From Fusarium oxysporum f. sp. lycopersici 4287 (Eukaryota; Ascomycota; Sordariomycetes; Hypocreales; Nectriaceae): DNA of 64,000 nt. Below the pieces are notes generated by a model. The model was not told the origin of the DNA. It searched no databases and was given only the letters and a program-made list of their open reading frames with translations. Shown here piece after piece: positions 22,282-35,284 of the stretch (the stretch's first letter is position 1; the number at the start of each line of letters is the position of its first letter). A program made the translations under genes and the position numbers. The DNA lies in the NCBI RefSeq assembly GCF_000149955.1, contig NC_030995.1, positions 496,001-560,000 on the forward strand, in the 5' to 3' direction.

Positions 22282-24340
22282 TCAAGCTGCCCAGAGGGCA
22301 TTGTCAGTCATACTCATGTGAGACATGTCCTGAAAGTTGGCAGGGGTGATGGTGTTGGTAGATGAGAGATTGGAGCCGTAGGCCGAAGTGGCATGCTCGG
22401 AGAAGGCATAGTTGTCAGCAAGGCCAATGGGAGACCCATTGAAGGGGGAGTAACCAAAGTTACCAGAGGCAGATGAGATGGGAGCGGGAATGCCAAGTTC
22501 GCCATTGACACTAGCCATCATGGCAGGGTCAGCAGCGCCGTCGACGGCAAGATCATAGCCAGTCTCCATGTTGAAGGGTGCCATGCTGCTACCAATGCCC
22601 TGGAACATGTCCATCTGAGGAGGCATGCCAGAACCGTCCATGTTGTCGTCGCCCATCTCATCAACATCGTCCTGCTCAGGCATGGGAGAGTCATTCAGGT
22701 CAACTTTGACCTTCTTCTCGACGAACCAAGCCTTGAGATCATTCATGGGAGGCCAGTCACCACCGCCCTTACCGCCTCGCTTCTCATCGCCGTTAGCACC
22801 CTTCTTGCCACGGGGAGTCTTGGGCTTGAAATGGGTGCGTCGAAGATGAGCAGCGGCGTTGTAGTAAGCACCATACTCCTTGCCAGAGACGCATGCCTTG
22901 CACTTGGACAACGGGTTGACGGCTTTGACGTTGCTCTCAATGCCGACAGTAGCAGGGTCACGGCAGACAAACTTCTTGACGGTGCCCTCATGCTTGGCGT
23001 TGACGTGTCGGCGAAGCTCATGATCACCTCGGAAGCCATCGGGATGCTCAGTGCACTGGGTGCAGTAGACCTTGGGATGCTTGGGTCGCTGGTAGTTGCT
23101 CTTGTTGACAGGAATCTTGGCCTCCTTGTTGGCAGCGGCAACAGCTTCAGCCTTGGCCACCTCCTCCTTGGGCTTTGGGGCGAGTTGGATAGTCTTGCCT
23201 GAGTGAAGAACACGCTCACGAGCTTCCTTAGCGCGTCGCTCGAGGTTGGAAGCATTTGATCGAACACTAGACATGCTGGTGTTGGAGCAAGATCGCTCCA
23301 TGTCGGTGGACTCTGGCGATGTCATCAGGGTGTTGCCGTTGGAGTCGGTGTACTGCATGTTGACAGCGGAGAGGTTGGCACCGAGACCGAAGAGGTCTTG
23401 TTCAGAGTTGTACTGCTTGCCAGTGGGGTACATGTTGGCAGAGCTGGGAGACAGATCAGGAGCAAAGAAGGCATCGGCTTGGGACTGGGATGATTCTAGG
23501 CGCTCCATACCAACGCCATAGCTGTCAAAAGAGCTATTCTGGCGGGTCAAAGGGCTAGCAGCCTCGGCAGCAGAGGGACCAGAAATCATTGACGGGCAAG
23601 CGGAGGACATGGGATAGCTTGACGGAATATTTGACGAGAGGTTGTTGAATGAGTTGTCGGGCACCATGTTATATGGAAGTCCAGAGTATGATGCGTCGTA
23701 GTGTTGAGGGACTTGAGCTGTCTCTGGCCACTGTTTTAGAAACTCATCGGGGTCCATGCCGATGTTGAGTAGAGGCTGGTTCTCCTGGACGCTGGGCAGC
23801 CGATCCGAAACACCCTCGAGAGGGAGATTGTTTGATTCATTTTGAGGAGAGTTGAATCGATCCATGGAAGCGCTTAATGGAGCTATCCTGTTGCCGGTCT
23901 GTGAGAAAGGCATGTGAGATTCAGAACGATTTGAGACACTGCGGCTCATGGGGAGAGCGGAGCCAGACTGTTGAGAGAAAGCTCTCCTCTCACGCTTATG
24001 AGCCTGAAGGCCATTATGTCGTTCCTATTGAGATTATCAGAAAGATGGAGATGGCACAAGGCTTAGGATGTATTACCGTGATGGCAGACTTTACTTGGGT
24101 GGGATATGTAATTGTAGACTTGCTACGAGAGAGACCACTACTTCGTGCACTTGAGAGGCCATGGCTAGGGATTTGGAAACCGGGCTGAGCCAGAGACAAA
24201 TTTTGTGCGACTTGATTTAAGACTGTAGGATCTCCTCTGAACTGACTTTGCACGAACTGCTCGAGCTGTGAATTCCGCGCGTTGGCGGCTTCTAGCTGAC
24301 GTTGTAGCTCCTGAACAGTATTGGCGTTTTCTAAATTCAT
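22282..24340 (-). CDS. two-finger C2H2 transcription factor
   Basis: Exon 1 (24340-24077) and exon 2 (24024-22282) join in frame to 668 residues; the 52-bp intron has donor GTAATA and acceptor AATAG. Residues 1-35 (VQELQRQLEAANARNSQLEQFV) form a short coiled coil. A long Ser/Asn/Gln-rich region follows, with a basic-acidic helix (ERRAKEARERV) near 350. An atypical first finger is at about 409-433 (CTQC...HELRRHVNAKH) and a second at about 463-486 (CKAC...HLRRTH). The intervening FVCRD segment and the following KPKTPRGKKGANGDEKR basic stretch look like DNA-binding extensions. The C-terminus is acidic and Ser/Asn/Met-rich, fitting activation. I recall this finger pair as widely conserved in Pezizomycotina but cannot name an orthologue. 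An in-frame Met farther upstream (24556) would add a basic, low-quality extension; I prefer 24340. Confidence 0.88.
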
Positions 24341-27300
24341 TCTTTTGAACGGAATAGTAGATGTTGCGATAGTGCTTTTTTTTTTTTTTTTGTTTCTGGC
24401 GAGGCGAGGCGAGATATTCGAAGACGGAATAGCCTTGATACGATGAGATGTTCTGGTGTAAGTAAGGCGGGCGGGTTTTGGATGCTGGAGAATAGAACTG
24501 GAGCGAGGCGAGCTTATTGAATGGTTGAGGGAGGACAAGTTAAAACGGCTTGCCACAGGCGAAAGATTAAAAAAGTGGGATAGTATCGAGTAGTCGAGGA
24601 TAGACGACGAGACGAAGAAAAGAAGGTGAATGAGATGCGGATGGGATGGAGGATTAATAGTGAGCCAGGATCGAGAGAAGAGGCGGCCAGTCGTTCAGGA
24701 TGAGGCTTCCAATCCCCACTCAGACTGGACAGGGATCTTGGCAGGGATCTTGGAAGGATATTCAAGGGTGTTGCGCTGCGGTGTGTGTAAGGTTAAGGAA
24801 GAAACCCATCTGTCCTGTCCCTCTGTCTGTGGGTGGATGGTCTAATTAGGCTTGGCCTGGCTCTGGCTGAAAATGCAGTGCAGTGCATACACCGGCATGC
24901 ATGGGTGTGTGATGATGATGATGTAGCGTGCGTCTTTGGTGGTGTGTTTCAACAGTCAATCAATCAATCAACCAAGACAATATGGGTTGTGTTAGGCAGA
25001 CCTCTATCAAGTATGTGATTGTGCCCGAGTGGTCTGATCAGACATTGAGATGAGAGGATGAAAAGAGACAATATTCAACATCAATGACATTCAGATGATA
25101 TTAGACTTGTCGCAGAAAGGAAGCTTGTGGAGATGACGATGATGGGTGCTTCTTCAACAGATGCCGTTGTTGAGATTGAAACAAACATGAAAATGGGATA
25201 CGATGTGGACCAAGCCAGTATCAGAAGGGAATGGTGGAAGGCACAAAGGCACGCGTGACGACACTGACACCTCCCAGCTCCAGCGCGTGGGCATCTCCTT
25301 ACAGCGGCGGCCCCCACTGGCCAGTCACCAACGGTCACTGCAGAACGACAAACCACCCACTAACGGAATGCTCGGTGGCCGCTGAAGAAGAGCCCGCGCC
25401 CCCATCGGATCTCCTTGGTCCATGGATGGTGCTAATAAAACAACCCCCGGCGTAGCGTCTTATGCCAAAAAAAAGAAGAGAGCCAAAAGAAGCCAAGTCG
25501 ACTCGATGATCCCTGTCGCTGACACGCCCGGTGGATGTGAAAGTTGTTAGAATCGCTGCGATTGGCAGCTCAGAACACTCTCTGCCCAGGTCTGGCTTGC
25601 TGCGACCACTACCAGCGGCGTTTCTGGTTGCGCGTACAACTCATCTATGCCATGCCATGCTATGCTATGCCGTCCACGAGATGCGTTGAAACGAGGCATC
25701 TTTTATCGCAAGCAAGAGGCTCAGCTGCATCAAAAGTGGTGGGCTGTGTCTATGTTGTCTACTCGGGCATTTACGTACGGTACTTGGATCTGTGCTTGAT
25801 TCCAATAATCTAGGACTTTTCCACCTACAAGTCAGACAGACGGCAAGCCGCATATCTTCTGACATCTCACCTCTATTTTTCAGTTTCCGACCGCCGTCTC
25901 TCAAGAAGTCTACGTAATTAGCGGCACAGCATCATCATGACAGCGAGAAAACAGAAAGAAAAAGAATTGAAATCTCGCGAGCAAGGAGAAAAGAAGAAGC
26001 AACGTGATACAAGACCCCAACTTCAAGCTTCAACGCCATGACGGCATCCCTTCAATCCTGGCTGGCTACAGGGTACGCACAACGAATATAGGAAAAAGCA
26101 AAAATATGACCAAAGTGCCTACTGAGATGTCATGGCGCATCCTCCAGAAAAACGACAGTGACAACGTTCATACCGAGCGGGCACCATGGGGAGGGCGGAT
26201 CTGATCCGACACGAGAAGCGCAAAATAATTCCAAACCGGGCAACTCAATTCGTCTATCTTTTCACTCACTCACACTCACTCAGCACTCAAAGTTACAGCA
26301 CAACAAGCGCGGTGTGAAAAACATGTCATGCGCTAACCCGCTAGATTCGCTGACCGGCTGCACGCTTCTGCTGTCAGTTCCCGGAGAGGACACGGACAGA
26401 ATCAAAGTTTGTGTCGGCTCTTGTTCTGTTTTAGCTCGTTTGAAGATATTCCCGACGAGGGAGGTAATGTAAGTTTGATGAACATTACACGAAACGTGAT
26501 GCCCATGGTACATACATGAAATGAAGTTGCTATTTTCAGCCCTGTTCGAGACAGCAGAACACACAGACGGGAGATTAATGAGATTATCTCGTAGGCGAGA
26601 TCATCATCTCGATTTCTACGGTATTGCGCAGAAGCTAATTCCAAGAGCCGGCTGGCAGCGGCGGGACGCTGATCACCAATTTTCCCTGCTTCTCAAACTG
26701 GGCGTTCCACCAGGAACAATAATGTGCCGCCGACGTACGTGTTGACAAAAACTCAGCTGAGGAAAAAAAAACCCTTGATCTGACAAAAACATGGGGTTGA
26801 AGATAGAAAATGTTATCGATTTCTTCAGGTCCTCAGGGGTCCCTTCAATCGTGACGACGATATTCCTGATATGATTTATTTTCATCCCTATACAACTGAG
26901 CTCTCACAAAAAGGATGCCATCACCAGCAATGTTCCAAACGGGCTTGGTTTCATTCTCCAACGGGTAGAATCCCTGTAGAAATAAGCCCACACTCCATCT
27001 CCTTTCGCAACCCACCACTTGACGCAAAACGAGGCAATCAATCGCTGAGACGGGGCACTCATCGATTGGCTGTCGAGCGTGGTCAGGCACACCCACTACC
27101 CATCTCGATTGGCTCCCGCGGTCGCATAGAGTGAGGCGGACGGCGCCACCCATCGGTTTGCTAACGTTGGACTGTACGGGTTAGAGATAATCCTTTTTCG
27201 CAGTGACCAGAGCCAGATCAAGGACACCATCTCTTTGGGTTTGGTGCGGTTTTGCGTCTCGGTTTCTGTCTCTGACTACGAAATAACCTCAATGCAACAT

Positions 27301-29590
27301 ACCAGGTGCCCTTGCTCCAGCGATGATGATGATCTTCTTCGGATGCTAACACCACCGCAGTCTAGACCTAATGATCTTCATCACCCAGCATCTGAGAAGT
27401 TAGCAGCTGTCTCCGTTTGGTTGGGGAATCGCCCGAGCATTGTGTGTCATGCAGGCATTCTGATTCTTCTGACTCGAACCTCAAAAGCTTGGCGTCATCT
27501 ACATGCTGCCGTGCTCTAACAAAAACAAAAAGGGAACCGTAGCAATTGGTGCTCGTCCATAAGTTCCGTGCTATAGTTTGCAACCCATCACGAAATTTGT
27601 ATCTGCACGGAACCGTCTTCCGGCTTCAATAGCTCCATGCCATAGTCTCAACCTTCGTAGCATATTGTCCGAGATACCCTCAGAACCCTCAGGTTTCCAC
27701 TAACTAAAATGTCTTTGCTCAGTTGTTTTCCTTGCGTTGATCATGCAGGCTCAACCCCCGTCTCAACTTGAAATTTCGTAGATCATTGATGGAAACGTTC
27801 CATTGATAGCTTCATGACCGTGCGAGCGAAGGCGCACGTGCAAAACAATGTCCCCATCGCAGACTCATTTGATGCGTTGTCACTTCTTGTTGATCTGACA
27901 CGCATGCACTGTGCACGTGCGAGTTCATGTGCAATCTCACGTTATTTCAGTCAATGTGCGAGATGAAGAGGCTGAAAATGCAGTTTAGATAGACACAGAA
28001 ACTTCAACTGCCATTACAAGCACTTCGCTAACAGCAGCACGAAACCTGGTTAATGACCATGCTAAACTCAATTTCCCCGGTCTAACGGTTATAGAGAGTT
28101 CAATAGCGTGTGATAAGAACTTCATTCCCGAGTCTATATTGTGATTGTACTCAAATCCCGACTGGCGTTGGATCTTTTGTTTCAACTACCCTGCATCATC
28201 ACATACAGATTCATAACCCGCGTATTGCGCGTACCTGATGCCAAAGCGTTGATACTAACCCAAAGTACTAGGCCAATGACATTATAACCAGGAGTTCCCA
28301 TGCTTGAGACATTCATTCAACATCAAACCCGTCCCTAGGCGCATGAATAAGTCCGTCAACAAACACTAAACAAGCGTATACTAGGGCTGATGCATTGCGA
28401 CGAACCGTTCTCCATACTACTACGCAAACTCCTGCCGGTAGTCGTCAGTTTGTGAGCCAACTCAACTCGGCACTCAAGCGAGACATAAAACTGGGATCTT
28501 CAACAGACCAAAGCTCAATATCATGCCATGATGAACATTTAGCGCTATCCCACAGTAAAAACCTACGTCAGAAGAGACTAAGTATGAGGAGCGGCAATTT
28601 CTCCTCGCTGGGTATTCGCTGTCAAAGCGGTGCTCTAGCGGTCCGACAACTCACAGATCGAGAGATGAATCTCGTGAATCTCGTGGAGAAGTAAGACCCT
28701 TGAGTAGATTCCCACCGTTTGAGCTAGCAGGCCATGGAGGAAAGAATTTCCACTCGACACGTGTTCAGGTCACGGGAGTTTCTCCTGAACGCCGGTTCTG
28801 CTCCGAAGCGAGGATGTTCCCAGGAGAGGCACGTGTTGACGAGTCTGTGGTGTTGATCATTGATGGCATTGCGATGCCATCCTTGAGAATTTGTAAGGCT
28901 CAAGATTGTATCTTGGATAAGGTTAGATTGTAATTCGAATTTCGAGGAATTGTTAGCCTGTAGCTAGACCAAACTCTGCTGCTTCGTCCATATCAACAGA
29001 GTCTGATGAAGACTCTATAGGATGGCGTTGATCATTGCTGTAACGTAACAATGAACCTCGATTTATGCTTATGCTTGTGCTTCTGCACAGATTGAAAATT
29101 GAACCTCATCATCTCACCGTCTCATTGACAGTAATTTTGTAATGTAATTCTCAGGAGACGAAGAGAAATGAGCTGTGATGTAATTGTCAGCCGCTGTCAT
29201 CAACGGAGATATTATTAATAGTTCCAAAACACAAACAAGCACTGAGCTCATTCTCGCGGCGGCACCGATACGCGGCCCCTCTTCGTCTCCTGAGCTCCGG
29301 AGTTTTCAGACCGTGAAAATGTCCCTGCTTCACCGTATCCGGAAGAAAGTTGTCGGAGAACAACTGGATCCTCCCCGTTCGCGGTCTCTCACCTTTATCT
29401 GATACCGGTAAAATATCGGCTTAGTCATGACAGACTTGGGCTAAACTCCACAGCTCGGCTCATCATGACACCTCTCCCACTAACGCTTGGCAACCAGTAG
29501 AGCGGCATTGCTGTTACTGCTTTGACGCTTCATTTCTGCGCTGGCACCTTTTGAGCTCTATGTGAGCTGTCGCCGACTTATCACGGCATA
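24341..29590. other. gene-poor region, about 5.2 kb
   Basis: I find no supported gene in this stretch. Open frames are short (60-104 codons) with no domain, and several are mutual shadows. The left end, with a T15-type run near 24377-24391, is probably the promoter and leader of the C2H2 regulator. Four CACGTG palindromes lie between 27.8 and 28.9 kb, and a TCACTCACTCACACTCACTCA repeat lies near 26260-26283. It may hide a non-coding RNA or a long regulatory region, but the sequence alone does not show one. Confidence 0.45.
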
Positions 29591-31198
29591 ATGCGCCGCT
29601 TCAATTTATTCTTGCTGGCGACTGTCCAGCTTGCTGGAGCTCGTTCACCGGGTTTCAGCATCCACGAGGACTTGTTGACGTACCCTCAGGTAAGCTACCT
29701 ACCCCTCGTCGACTACCTTGTATTGAAGCTCAACGTTTTGCAGTTTGAAGTAGTTTTTGACAGTCAATACATTTCCGAAAAGGACGCACATTCTCTGCTC
29801 GACAGCCAACATCCTACATACTCTGCCGACTTTGCGCAATCAACACTTGATCAAGCTCGGGAAGCTGACGAGCGCGACAATGAAGGCGACAACCAGGGCC
29901 AAAATGGTCCGTCGCATACATACGAACTTATGAAACTACCTCCCCACGAATACCTCTGCTCTATCCCTATTATACAACCCCCCGAACCCGAGAACAAGAC
30001 CGCAAATGAGCTGGCCAAGGCCGAAGAAGCGCGCGAGCTTACTCGCGCGACAGCAAGCGGATGGGAACTTCTCTCACAACTTGAAGATTCTTGCCTATAC
30101 TTTATGTCAGGATGGTGGAGCTACAGTTTCTGCAACAACCGCGAGATCGTCCAGTTCCACGCCCTCCCATCTATACCAAATGGCCAGCCTCCCAAGCGCG
30201 ACCCCAACACCATGGACTTTACGCTTGGCAAAGTCCCCGCGATTCCCGCCAACGCTGCGCATCAGGCAAAGTTGAACGGTATCGAAAACCCACCACCGGC
30301 GGAGCTGCAGGTCAAGGGAGATCAACGATATCTGGTACAGAGGCTAGAAGGCGGAACGATCTGCGATTTGACCGGTAGGGAACGGACAATCGAAGTTCAG
30401 TATCATTGTGTGCCTGGCATGAAGACTGACAGGATCGGATGGATCAAGGAGGTCACCATCTGTGCATATCTCATGGTGGTCAACACACCACGTCTCTGCA
30501 ATGACGTTGCTTTCTTGCCTCCTGAGGAGACTAGAGCGAACCCCATTTCGTGCAAGCTCATCGTCGGTGAGAATGACCAGACTCCTTTACTGGACCAGAC
30601 GATACCTGTGAAGGAAGCTGAGGCGCAGGAGCCCCTGAAGCAAGAGGGCGAAGAGGCCAAACCCGAAGAGGCCAAGCCGCAAGATGCAGCAAAGGAGCCT
30701 GTCAATATCGGTGGTGTTATCGTAGGCGCCCGTAATGTCCTCTCTGGTGCCGACGAAGCAGGCAAACCACCCGCCAAGCTCTCTCCTCCACGAAGCTACT
30801 TCTCCAACACCGACACCGACGGCGAGCGCTTTATCGAAGTCGTCGCCTCTGGTAAGAGCAAAGAAGACGGCGCCGAAGTAAAGCTCCTCAGCACCGAAGA
30901 ACTAGAACGCCTCGATCTCAAGCCCTCCACAGTGAAGGACATGACAGAGCGCATGAAGAAACTCGCAGGGAAGTACGGATGGAAACTCGAGCTCGTGGAG
31001 CTTCCTGGTGGTGAGAAGGAGTTGAGGGGGTATATCGATGCAGATGAGGATGAGCTTGCGAAGAACAAGGCCAAGTTGAAGAAGGAGAAAGAAGCGCTGG
31101 ATAAGGCCAAGGCGGAGAAGAAGAAGGCTGGAAAGGAGGGTGAGGAGGAGACGGAGGGGAGTCAGGAGGAGTTCTTTAAGAAGAAAGATGAACTGTAA
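29591..31198 (+). CDS. yos9: Yos9/OS-9 lectin of ER quality control
   Basis: This ER-lumen lectin recognises trimmed mannose glycans on misfolded glycoproteins and hands them to the Hrd1 ubiquitin ligase for degradation. Exon 1 (29591-29689) encodes a signal peptide (MRRFNLFLLATVQLAGARS). After a 54-bp intron, exon 2 is 29744-31198, giving 517 residues. The mannose-6-phosphate receptor homology domain spans about 145-295: a Cys, then the double-Trp GWWSYSFC motif at about 156-163, GGTICDLTGRERTIEVQYHC, and the VTICAYLMVVNTPRLC end. The C-terminal third is acidic and Lys-rich. The last four residues are KDEL, an ER-retrieval signal, as expected for this family. The intron length is a multiple of three and free of stops, so retention would add 18 residues. 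Confidence 0.95.
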   Translation: MRRFNLFLLATVQLAGARSPGFSIHEDLLTYPQVSYLPLVDYLVLKLNVLQFEVVFDSQYISEKDAHSLLDSQHPTYSADFAQSTLDQAREADERDNEGDNQGQNGPSHTYELMKLPPHEYLCSIPIIQPPEPENKTANELAKAEEARELTRATASGWELLSQLEDSCLYFMSGWWSYSFCNNREIVQFHALPSIPNGQPPKRDPNTMDFTLGKVPAIPANAAHQAKLNGIENPPPAELQVKGDQRYLVQRLEGGTICDLTGRERTIEVQYHCVPGMKTDRIGWIKEVTICAYLMVVNTPRLCNDVAFLPPEETRANPISCKLIVGENDQTPLLDQTIPVKEAEAQEPLKQEGEEAKPEEAKPQDAAKEPVNIGGVIVGARNVLSGADEAGKPPAKLSPPRSYFSNTDTDGERFIEVVASGKSKEDGAEVKLLSTEELERLDLKPSTVKDMTERMKKLAGKYGWKLELVELPGGEKELRGYIDADEDELAKNKAKLKKEKEALDKAKAEKKKAGKEGEEETEGSQEEFFKKKDEL

Positions 31199-31306
31199 GA
31201 TGATGATTAGAAAGATACACGGCGTTTTGGGAGATGATTTGCTGTCTCGAGAATCTATAAGCGTTACAAGCTTTGCTTTATCTATTTCTGACTGGAGTTT
31301 GATGTG

Positions 31307-31546
31307 ATGTTCTTGCTGGACTTAGAGATGTCTGGCCAACCCTTTGAATGCTACCTGTCATGTGAACGTGGCAGTTATGTGATAAAGGTGCCTGACTTGC
31401 CTGATATCTATTGGGACAACATTCATGATTATGCTGAATATGGACATTGCTATTTCGGGGTAGTTGCTGAGAAGATTGTGATTCGAATAAAGAAGAATGC
31501 ATCTCCTCCAAGAGATGAGATAAAGACTACCCTAAATCGTGTCTAG
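31307..31546 (+). CDS. possible small orphan protein (79 aa)
   Basis: An ATG at 31307 opens 79 codons with a composition like a folded protein (ECYLSCERGSYVIKVPD, EYGHCYFGVVAEKIVIRI). It starts about 110 bp after the yos9 stop on the same strand, so it may lie within the yos9 3' UTR. No family is recognised and chance is a real alternative. Confidence 0.2.
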   Translation: MFLLDLEMSGQPFECYLSCERGSYVIKVPDLPDIYWDNIHDYAEYGHCYFGVVAEKIVIRIKKNASPPRDEIKTTLNRV

Positions 31547-34500
31547 TAAATCTGACCAAGACAGCGTTGATCTGGTCTTGGGATTTTGCTGCATCGAATG
31601 GCACCTGCAGTCACCTAACGTCTAAAGCTGGTTGAGTGATCGATCTTGGATTCGCTGTGGTGACTCTATTAACCCTATATCTTCTCTTGGGATTCACTAC
31701 CGTTTTCTACCTTGATGGAGGAGTTGAGAGCTACTCTCAAGACAAAAACGGATATTTGAAGGTAGTTGATCACCATCTATTGCCTTTATGGCATGTTCCA
31801 TGCCAGAGACGGATCATTAATCATCTGCAACTTTACGCACTCCCTTGACGTCCATGTCAACTTCATTCAGCCAGTACCAAGAACCGAATACTCGAATCAG
31901 TATCATTTTGGCTCACGGTTATAAATAAGGGAAGTGAAAGACAAGAGTGAGGAAAGAAATTCCCCTCGTTGCCGTATGCTACGCGAAAATAACCTCTTCT
32001 CTTCATGAAAAAATACTTTGCTTTGGCATGCTCCTCAATTACAAATACTGCTTCAAGACGACTCTTGGAAGAGAGACTCTTAAATCTTGAAGGTCGCTAT
32101 GCTCTCCTCGCTTGCATCCGTTGAGATACCCGGGAAAGCATACTTGGTAAGTGATGGTGTGCCAGGATGATCTGAGAGCTATATCTACATCGAGGCATAC
32201 CGTCATGAACTACGACCTTCGGCAAGCGCATTCGCGCCCATTGATTTTGAGTACCTGGACTGCTATGCTGTGATTGAGAATCTATCACATTCGATTGTCT
32301 TCACACCCTCAATTTCCTATGCGCCCTCTGTGGCAAAGTAAAGACCCAAATGTCTGCGTCAAGTCCTTTGAGTGAATGTGATAAGTGTGATGATCCCCCG
32401 CTCAGCCCCCAAGAGTGAACTACCGTGTTTGAGATAAACGAGAAGCGTGGGACAATGTCTCGGTAGTCCTAGACAAAGTAATCAGAGGCCTCTCTGTCCC
32501 CTCATTCTTTATTGCGATGGAGGTTGGGTACGATACGATCACGTCCCAAGGTGAAAAGTACATGATCACTTGCAATTCGTTCTACCCACAAGACACGGCA
32601 AGTTGCCGAAGTCAAAAGAATTGTCATGGTGACGACGATGCTTGCGGCCGGGTATTTGCAGTAAGCTGGACACACAATTGCGTGGCAAGGGATGTGGAAT
32701 GCCAAAGTAGTCATATAAGTCTGGCGCCATGCCGTTGAACAAAGAGCAGTGCGTAGATGGTCAGTTATTTAGTTCATGGCTGAACACCTTGGGCGTAGTT
32801 TGCGGTCTAGATCTGATGTAAGGTACAGGGCGAGACACGATCGGCCAGACCAGGAATATCTTAGCCGCGATTGACCGCTTGAAAATGTTTGCTCTTAATT
32901 GCACCACTCGTCGTTCGAGATTGTACGATTGAGTTGCGGCCAGCCAACAGGCGGTATGCAGACCTCAGCCGGTAAGCTAGGGTTCCACTTGGCGCAGATA
33001 TAAACGAGAAGACACGGTGTAGAAGAACTCTCTTGAGATCCAAGAGTTTCCGTCTGTTGAATGCGGTTGATACTCTAAAGTCTGAGCGTCTTAAGTCTCA
33101 CGTCAATGGACGGCAACAGCGGGAATGGCTTGAGTGAGACGGCCTGCGGCAATCGGAGCAAGAAAACTTGTCTAGATCCTGAACTAATTCCGTCCAAGGT
33201 TTAAATCCAGTCCACAACTTTGAGTTTGGAAGGGCTTGGGTCGCGACGGGACGGATTTTTTCCCTTTATAGCCTGAAGCTAGCAAACATTCTAAGCGGAC
33301 CGATGCATACGGATCCAAGACGGCTTCAAGACGGCTTGTTTCATGGTGCAAGAGTCTCGCAAGAGTCAATACGAGATGGACCTTAACAATTGGGTGATAT
33401 AGTTCTTGTGAGTGATAATCGATGCGGGTAAGACTAATAACCCTTGAGGGGGGTTCAGTTGATGCTGGTTCAATGGCTGATGTCTAGGACAACTTGAAAC
33501 AAACACATTGGAGGGATTAATGAGTGAACCGTTTGCTCCCTGCTGCATGTTTGTTCTCTCTTATCAAGCCACATCCGATAACCTTGATCATTTAAGGAAA
33601 AACGTCCTCCCACAAAAGCAAAGCAATTGGTCACATGAGTTTCTCAATCACAATCACAGTAGACGAAGGAAGCGCCTGAAGAGAAAAGAAGAAAAGTGAC
33701 GACATGGGTGAGTTTCTCCCCTGCTCGGAGCACGGCCCGCCCGCCGGGACCCGGGGGTCCATGCTCCCCAGGCCGGTGGAACTGTTTATGATTGGTGACA
33801 GAGGAAGTGAGGGAGGTGACGGGCGGGGATGGAGAGGTTGTTAGTGGTGTGAGAGTTCTGAAGTGGTTGGTTCTGAATAAGATTGAGAGAGAATCTGACA
33901 CTGAAGGTTAACAAAGACGATTGATTCAATGGCATGAGAGAGAGATGAAAGTCGAGATTAGATGACATGTTTGCTCTGGTAACCATATTGTAAATAAACA
34001 GCACAGGCCAGAATCGGGCTTTAGATTGGTTCACGCTGTGAAGAATGCAATGTCGATTAAAAACAAGGCTCGTAAGCATTTCAGTCCCCCACTCTTCAGC
34101 CGGTAATACCGTAAACGATCCCTGACCATCGCGTTATGTCTCTTGCAACACACGTCGACACGTTAAAGACACGTCCAAGGATCTGTAATTAAGACGCGCC
34201 CTTTCACTGCCACTGTAACTCAACTCGGCAGAAGTGAATCTAGCGTTTTATGTCAAGGGCTAGCTCGCAATACCACCCAAGACTTCCCGGCACTAACACG
34301 CTAATTCTGGTGCCTGACTTTTTGCTATGGCGCTAATGCGGGGGGTACCCTTAGACCCAACTCTCTCAGCGGGTGGTGTCCACTGTGGCATTGCCTGGAA
34401 TGAATGAATCGATTTGGCTGAGCAGAAGCAAAAAGTTGAGGGTGCCAAATAAGACCATTCTCAGACATACCCTTATACAAACCAATTTCTCTCCTGTTTG

Positions 34501-35284
34501 TTCCTCTTCGTGATCTTCACACATCCGCGTCTTGTCTTTTTTCGCCCTTGCTTGTAAACCTAGAAATCGCGAGATTGGATCGACATATACTCCGTGCGTT
34601 ATCTTTGACCCTTACGCATTACGTACCCGACGTGCCTTTCTCCCTTGCATCAACAACCTCCTGTCCCTTACTCCCCACCAAGAGCACGGGAAATCCGAAT
34701 CAACACGATCCCGACGATTGCCATTTTCCCCCTCTTTACATCTTTACTCTCTGATCATCGACCTTGAATCTGTTTGTCCAACATCACGTCACCTAAGACG
34801 CTCTCTATCGTCTTCGGTTGTCATACCTCCTAACGTAAACGAACCGATATTGTACATACTCCTTTGCGACAATTGTCTTTGTTGGAAAGGCATTGAAAGC
34901 AGAGCCTGAACGTACTCTATAGGTCATCTGCAACCGACCGACCACAAACTCGAGACAAACTACGCCAATCATCGTTAAACCAGCATCTTACGTATCTAAT
35001 TCGCTTCCTGCGACAATACCCGAAAGCTGTTGGGCACAATCCGCGATGAAGTGAATCAAGCTTGCTCATCGTGATCTAAACCCAAGACACGCGATCAATT
35101 CGATATGCCATAGACGTCTCGAACTGTGTCCGATCACCCTTTGTATATCTAATATCTGTTTGCGAAACTGAGCTTGCCCTTTGAGGTTCAAGCTGGAGTG
35201 TTCCTCAGCGTTTGGCTACGCTCCCTACGACTTCGATACCCAATCCCTTCTGATTAGTACCTAATACCCTCACATCGTCCCGCG
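31547..35284. other. gene-poor region, about 3.7 kb
   Basis: No supported gene is present. A very GC-rich patch lies at 33725-33785. The right end (34.5-35.28 kb) is C/T-rich and looks like the promoter and long leader of the Cnn_1N gene. Confidence 0.45.

Noticed and set aside
27465..27495. Possible reverse-strand tRNA T loop (GGTTCGAGTC)
   Set aside because: The flanking bases do not form a T stem and no acceptor or anticodon arm follows.
33725..33785. Very GC-rich patch considered as an rRNA or tRNA fragment
   Set aside because: No cloverleaf, B box or 5S-like sequence could be found.
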